This document shows, piece by piece, positions 4,178-6,437 of a stretch of DNA of 6,437 bases. Both the position numbers and the translations under genes were made by a program. The stretch lies in the NCBI GenBank assembly GCA_045577635.1, contig JAZNIS010000076.1, forward strand, positions 1 to 6,437. Direction: 5' to 3'. The notes below the pieces were generated by a model, which had not been told where the DNA came from, ran no database searches, and worked only from the letters and a program-made list of their open reading frames with translations. Position 1 is the first letter of the stretch. Each line of letters begins with the position of its first letter. Source of the DNA: UBA6345 sp045577635. Lineage in GTDB: Bacteria; Bacillota; Clostridia; Christensenellales; UBA1242.

Positions 4178-6385
4178 ATGGATAAAAATAAAATTTTAAA
4201 TCAAATTGAAATTAATAAACTTGCAAATTTACCATATGAATTTATTATTGCTCAACTTTGTGTTTTAAATAATAAACCATTTGAAGAAGTTAAAAGTTTG
4301 CTGGATCAAACTATTGCTAGTGGTGATTTTAAAATTAAAACGGAAGATAGTGAAGAAACTTTTAGCCCATATAACAAAAAGAAAGGTAATAAGAAAAGAA
4401 CAGCCGAAGAAGAAATGTTAATGGATGCTGAAGAAATGCTTTCTAGAAAAGATAAAAAGAGAAATTCTAAAATGAAAGCATTTAAACTTCAAGGTAAAAT
4501 TCAAGGCACAAAAAGCGATTTTGCATTCTTAATTCCGTTTGATTCTAGTTTTGAAGATGTTTTTATTGCTGGTAAAGATTTAAACGGTGCAATAAATAAC
4601 GACACTGTTGTTGCCGAAGTTAAAAGAGAAAAAGACGGCAAACGAATGGAAGGCAAGGTTATTCAAATTTTAGAAAGGGGTAACGAAAGAGTTGTTGGAA
4701 AAATTTTCCTATCAAAGGGTAATGCTATGGTAATGCCTGATGATGTTAAATTTGGAAAAGATATTTTAGTGCCTATTTCAAAAGTTTTAAATGCAAACAA
4801 TGGCGATAAGGTTGTTGTTAAAATTGATAACTATTCAAACAAGAAAAACCCAACAGGGCAAGTTATTGAAGTTTTAGGTGCTCCTAATAAAATTGAAACC
4901 GAAGTTAAGGCAATTATTAGAAGTTATGATTTATATGAAGAATTCCCTAAAAAGGTTATTGAATATGCTGAAACAATGCCTGAAACCGTTGATAGAAACA
5001 AATATCCTGGCCGTAGGGATTTAACTAATTTAAGATGTTTCACTATTGACGGTGAAGATAGCCGTGATTTAGACGATGCTATTTCAATTTCGGTTAATAA
5101 AGATGGCACTTATAAGTTAGGTGTTCATATTGCCGATGTAGGCGAATATGTTAAAATGAACAACCCACTAGATAAGGAAGCATTTAAAAGGGGAACTAGT
5201 GTTTACTTTCCAAGTTTGGTTTTACCAATGCTACCAAGAAATTTAAGTAATGGTATTTGTAGTTTAAACGAAAATGTTGATCGTTTAGCATTATCTGTGT
5301 TTATGGATATTGATAAAGAAGGGCAACTAAAAAATTACGATATTTGTGAAAGTATTATTTGCAGTAAAAAGAGATTTACTTACACAACTGTTACAAAAAT
5401 TTTAGAAGGTGATCAGTTCACTTGTGACGAAAACAAAGAATTTGTTAATGATTTATTAACAATGAATGAATTAAGTAAAATCTTAATTAAAATGAGAGAA
5501 AAACGGGGAGCAATTGATTTTGATATTCCTGAAGTAAAAATTACATTAAATGAATTAGGTGATGTTTTAGATGTTAAAAAAGCACCTAGGGAAGATAGCC
5601 ACCGTTTAATTGAAAGTTTTATGATTGCTGCAAACGAAGCTATTGCAACAAGATATAAAGAAATTAAAGCTCCATTTGTTTATCGTATTCACGAAACACC
5701 TGATACAGAAAAAATGGCTAACTTTATTAGAATGGCAACAAGTATGGGTGTTAAAACCACTGCAAATCCAGAAGCATTAAACCCTATGGACTTACAAAAA
5801 ATATTAGAACAAGTTAAGGAACTTGATGCTAACTATATGCTTAATCGTATTTGTTTAAGAAGTATGAAAAAAGCAAAATATAGTCCAGAATGTTTGGGTC
5901 ACTTTGGTATTGCAAGTGTTAGATATTGTCATTTCACTTCACCTATTCGCCGTTATCCTGATTTAACAATTCACAGAATTATTAAAGCAGATTTAAGGGG
6001 TGAATTAACAGGTAAAACTTTAACCGAACAACGACAATTTGTTGTTGCAAGTTCAATGCATTCTTCTGATAGAGAACAAGCCGCAGAAAAAGTTGAAAGA
6101 GATGTTGATGATTTATATAGAGTGTTCTATATGACTCACCACATTGGAGAAGAGTTTGAAGGTAAAATTAGCGGTGTTACAAACTTTGGTGTGTTTGTTG
6201 AACTTGAAAACACTGTTGAAGGTATGGTTAGAATTTCTGACCTTCCAAGAGATAACTATCAATATGACGAAACTAATTTTGAACTTCGTGGTATGAAGGA
6301 AAAATTTGTTATTGGAAACAAAGTTAAAGTTAAATGTGTTAGGGCAGATATTTTATCTAGAGAAGTTGATTTTGTGCTAATTTAA
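4178..6385 (+). CDS. rnr: Ribonuclease R (RNB-family 3'-5' exoribonuclease)
   Basis: Processive, Mg2+-dependent cytosolic exoribonuclease that degrades structured RNA, including rRNA and mRNA fragments, and in the family assists SmpB/tmRNA quality control. The 735 residues show the expected order: a short helical, helix-turn-helix-like N-terminus (about 10-55); a highly charged linker (55-100); two cold-shock-type OB folds (about 103-150 and 171-217); the RNB catalytic domain (about 280-600); and a C-terminal S1 domain (about 656-733). The active-site motif TIDGEDSRDLDD (289-300) supplies D291, D297, D299 and D300. Further RNB signatures are GVHIADV (315-321), the segment around 340-373 with LPRNLSNGICSL, and FTSPIRRYPDLTIHR (586-600). 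The protein ends right after S1, without the long lysine-rich tail of the E. coli enzyme. It lies 64 bases after secG and is probably reached by read-through from the secG promoter. smpB, a common next gene, would lie beyond the window. Confidence 0.97.
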   Translation: MDKNKILNQIEINKLANLPYEFIIAQLCVLNNKPFEEVKSLLDQTIASGDFKIKTEDSEETFSPYNKKKGNKKRTAEEEMLMDAEEMLSRKDKKRNSKMKAFKLQGKIQGTKSDFAFLIPFDSSFEDVFIAGKDLNGAINNDTVVAEVKREKDGKRMEGKVIQILERGNERVVGKIFLSKGNAMVMPDDVKFGKDILVPISKVLNANNGDKVVVKIDNYSNKKNPTGQVIEVLGAPNKIETEVKAIIRSYDLYEEFPKKVIEYAETMPETVDRNKYPGRRDLTNLRCFTIDGEDSRDLDDAISISVNKDGTYKLGVHIADVGEYVKMNNPLDKEAFKRGTSVYFPSLVLPMLPRNLSNGICSLNENVDRLALSVFMDIDKEGQLKNYDICESIICSKKRFTYTTVTKILEGDQFTCDENKEFVNDLLTMNELSKILIKMREKRGAIDFDIPEVKITLNELGDVLDVKKAPREDSHRLIESFMIAANEAIATRYKEIKAPFVYRIHETPDTEKMANFIRMATSMGVKTTANPEALNPMDLQKILEQVKELDANYMLNRICLRSMKKAKYSPECLGHFGIASVRYCHFTSPIRRYPDLTIHRIIKADLRGELTGKTLTEQRQFVVASSMHSSDREQAAEKVERDVDDLYRVFYMTHHIGEEFEGKISGVTNFGVFVELENTVEGMVRISDLPRDNYQYDETNFELRGMKEKFVIGNKVKVKCVRADILSREVDFVLI

Positions 6386-6437
6386 TAAAATTTAATATAA
6401 ATAATGCCCCTTTTATAAATTTTAATCCAAAAAAATT

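Noticed and set aside
4171..4185. Four-codon ATG...TAA leader frame overlapping the rnr start
   Set aside because: Its ATG is only 2 bases from the AAGGA site, too close for efficient initiation, and such short frames are common by chance. Kept only as the reason to prefer the ATG at 4178.
6386..6437. Possible terminator or start of a new gene after rnr
   Set aside because: The GCCCCTTTT at 6406-6414 has no upstream GGGGC partner in the window, and the ATG at 6404 reaches a stop after four codons. A hairpin could be completed beyond the window, but nothing can be supported here.

Overview
The window is a low-GC chromosomal stretch (roughly 30% G+C by eye) with seven protein genes, all on the plus strand. 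It suggests a Firmicutes-type bacterium, most likely an AT-rich clostridial or Bacilli/Mollicutes-like lineage. The reasons are the AGGAG/GGAGG-type ribosome binding sites, sigma-A-like promoters, short hairpin-plus-T-run terminators and the Firmicutes gene order pgk-tpiA ... secG-rnr. All seven genes end in TAA and tryptophan is encoded by TGG, so the standard bacterial code fits. I cannot name the genus from sequence alone.

Layout: (1) 28-1162, a two-gene unit with a small uncharacterised helical protein (probably DUF6483-like) and an inositol-monophosphatase-superfamily phosphatase. A hairpin whose 5' arm lies inside the last codons of the phosphatase gene closes it. (2) 1247-3306, a self-contained glycolytic unit: promoter, pgk, tpiA, terminator. 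(3) 3327-3691, a single small two-helix membrane protein gene with its own promoter and strong terminator. (4) 3695-6385, a strong extended -10 promoter, secG, a hairpin, then rnr (RNase R). The last 52 bases hold no gene.

How the genes work together: Pgk and TpiA catalyse neighbouring steps of lower glycolysis. SecG is the accessory subunit of the SecYEG translocon. RNase R degrades structured RNA and, in the families where it is studied, works with the trans-translation factors SmpB and tmRNA, whose genes often lie just downstream. In many Firmicutes these genes form one long block (gap-pgk-tpiA-gpmI-eno-secG-rnr-smpB). Here the order is kept but the block lacks gap, gpmI and eno, is cut into separate transcription units, and carries a small membrane protein gene of unknown role where gpmI and eno usually lie.

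No gene-free stretch exceeds 300 bases; the longest gaps (1163-1310, 3262-3397, 3638-3771) are taken up by terminators and promoters. I see no RNA genes, mobile elements, CRISPR arrays or pseudogenes. The region reads as ordinary core genome; the points worth a second look are modest and are listed as findings.
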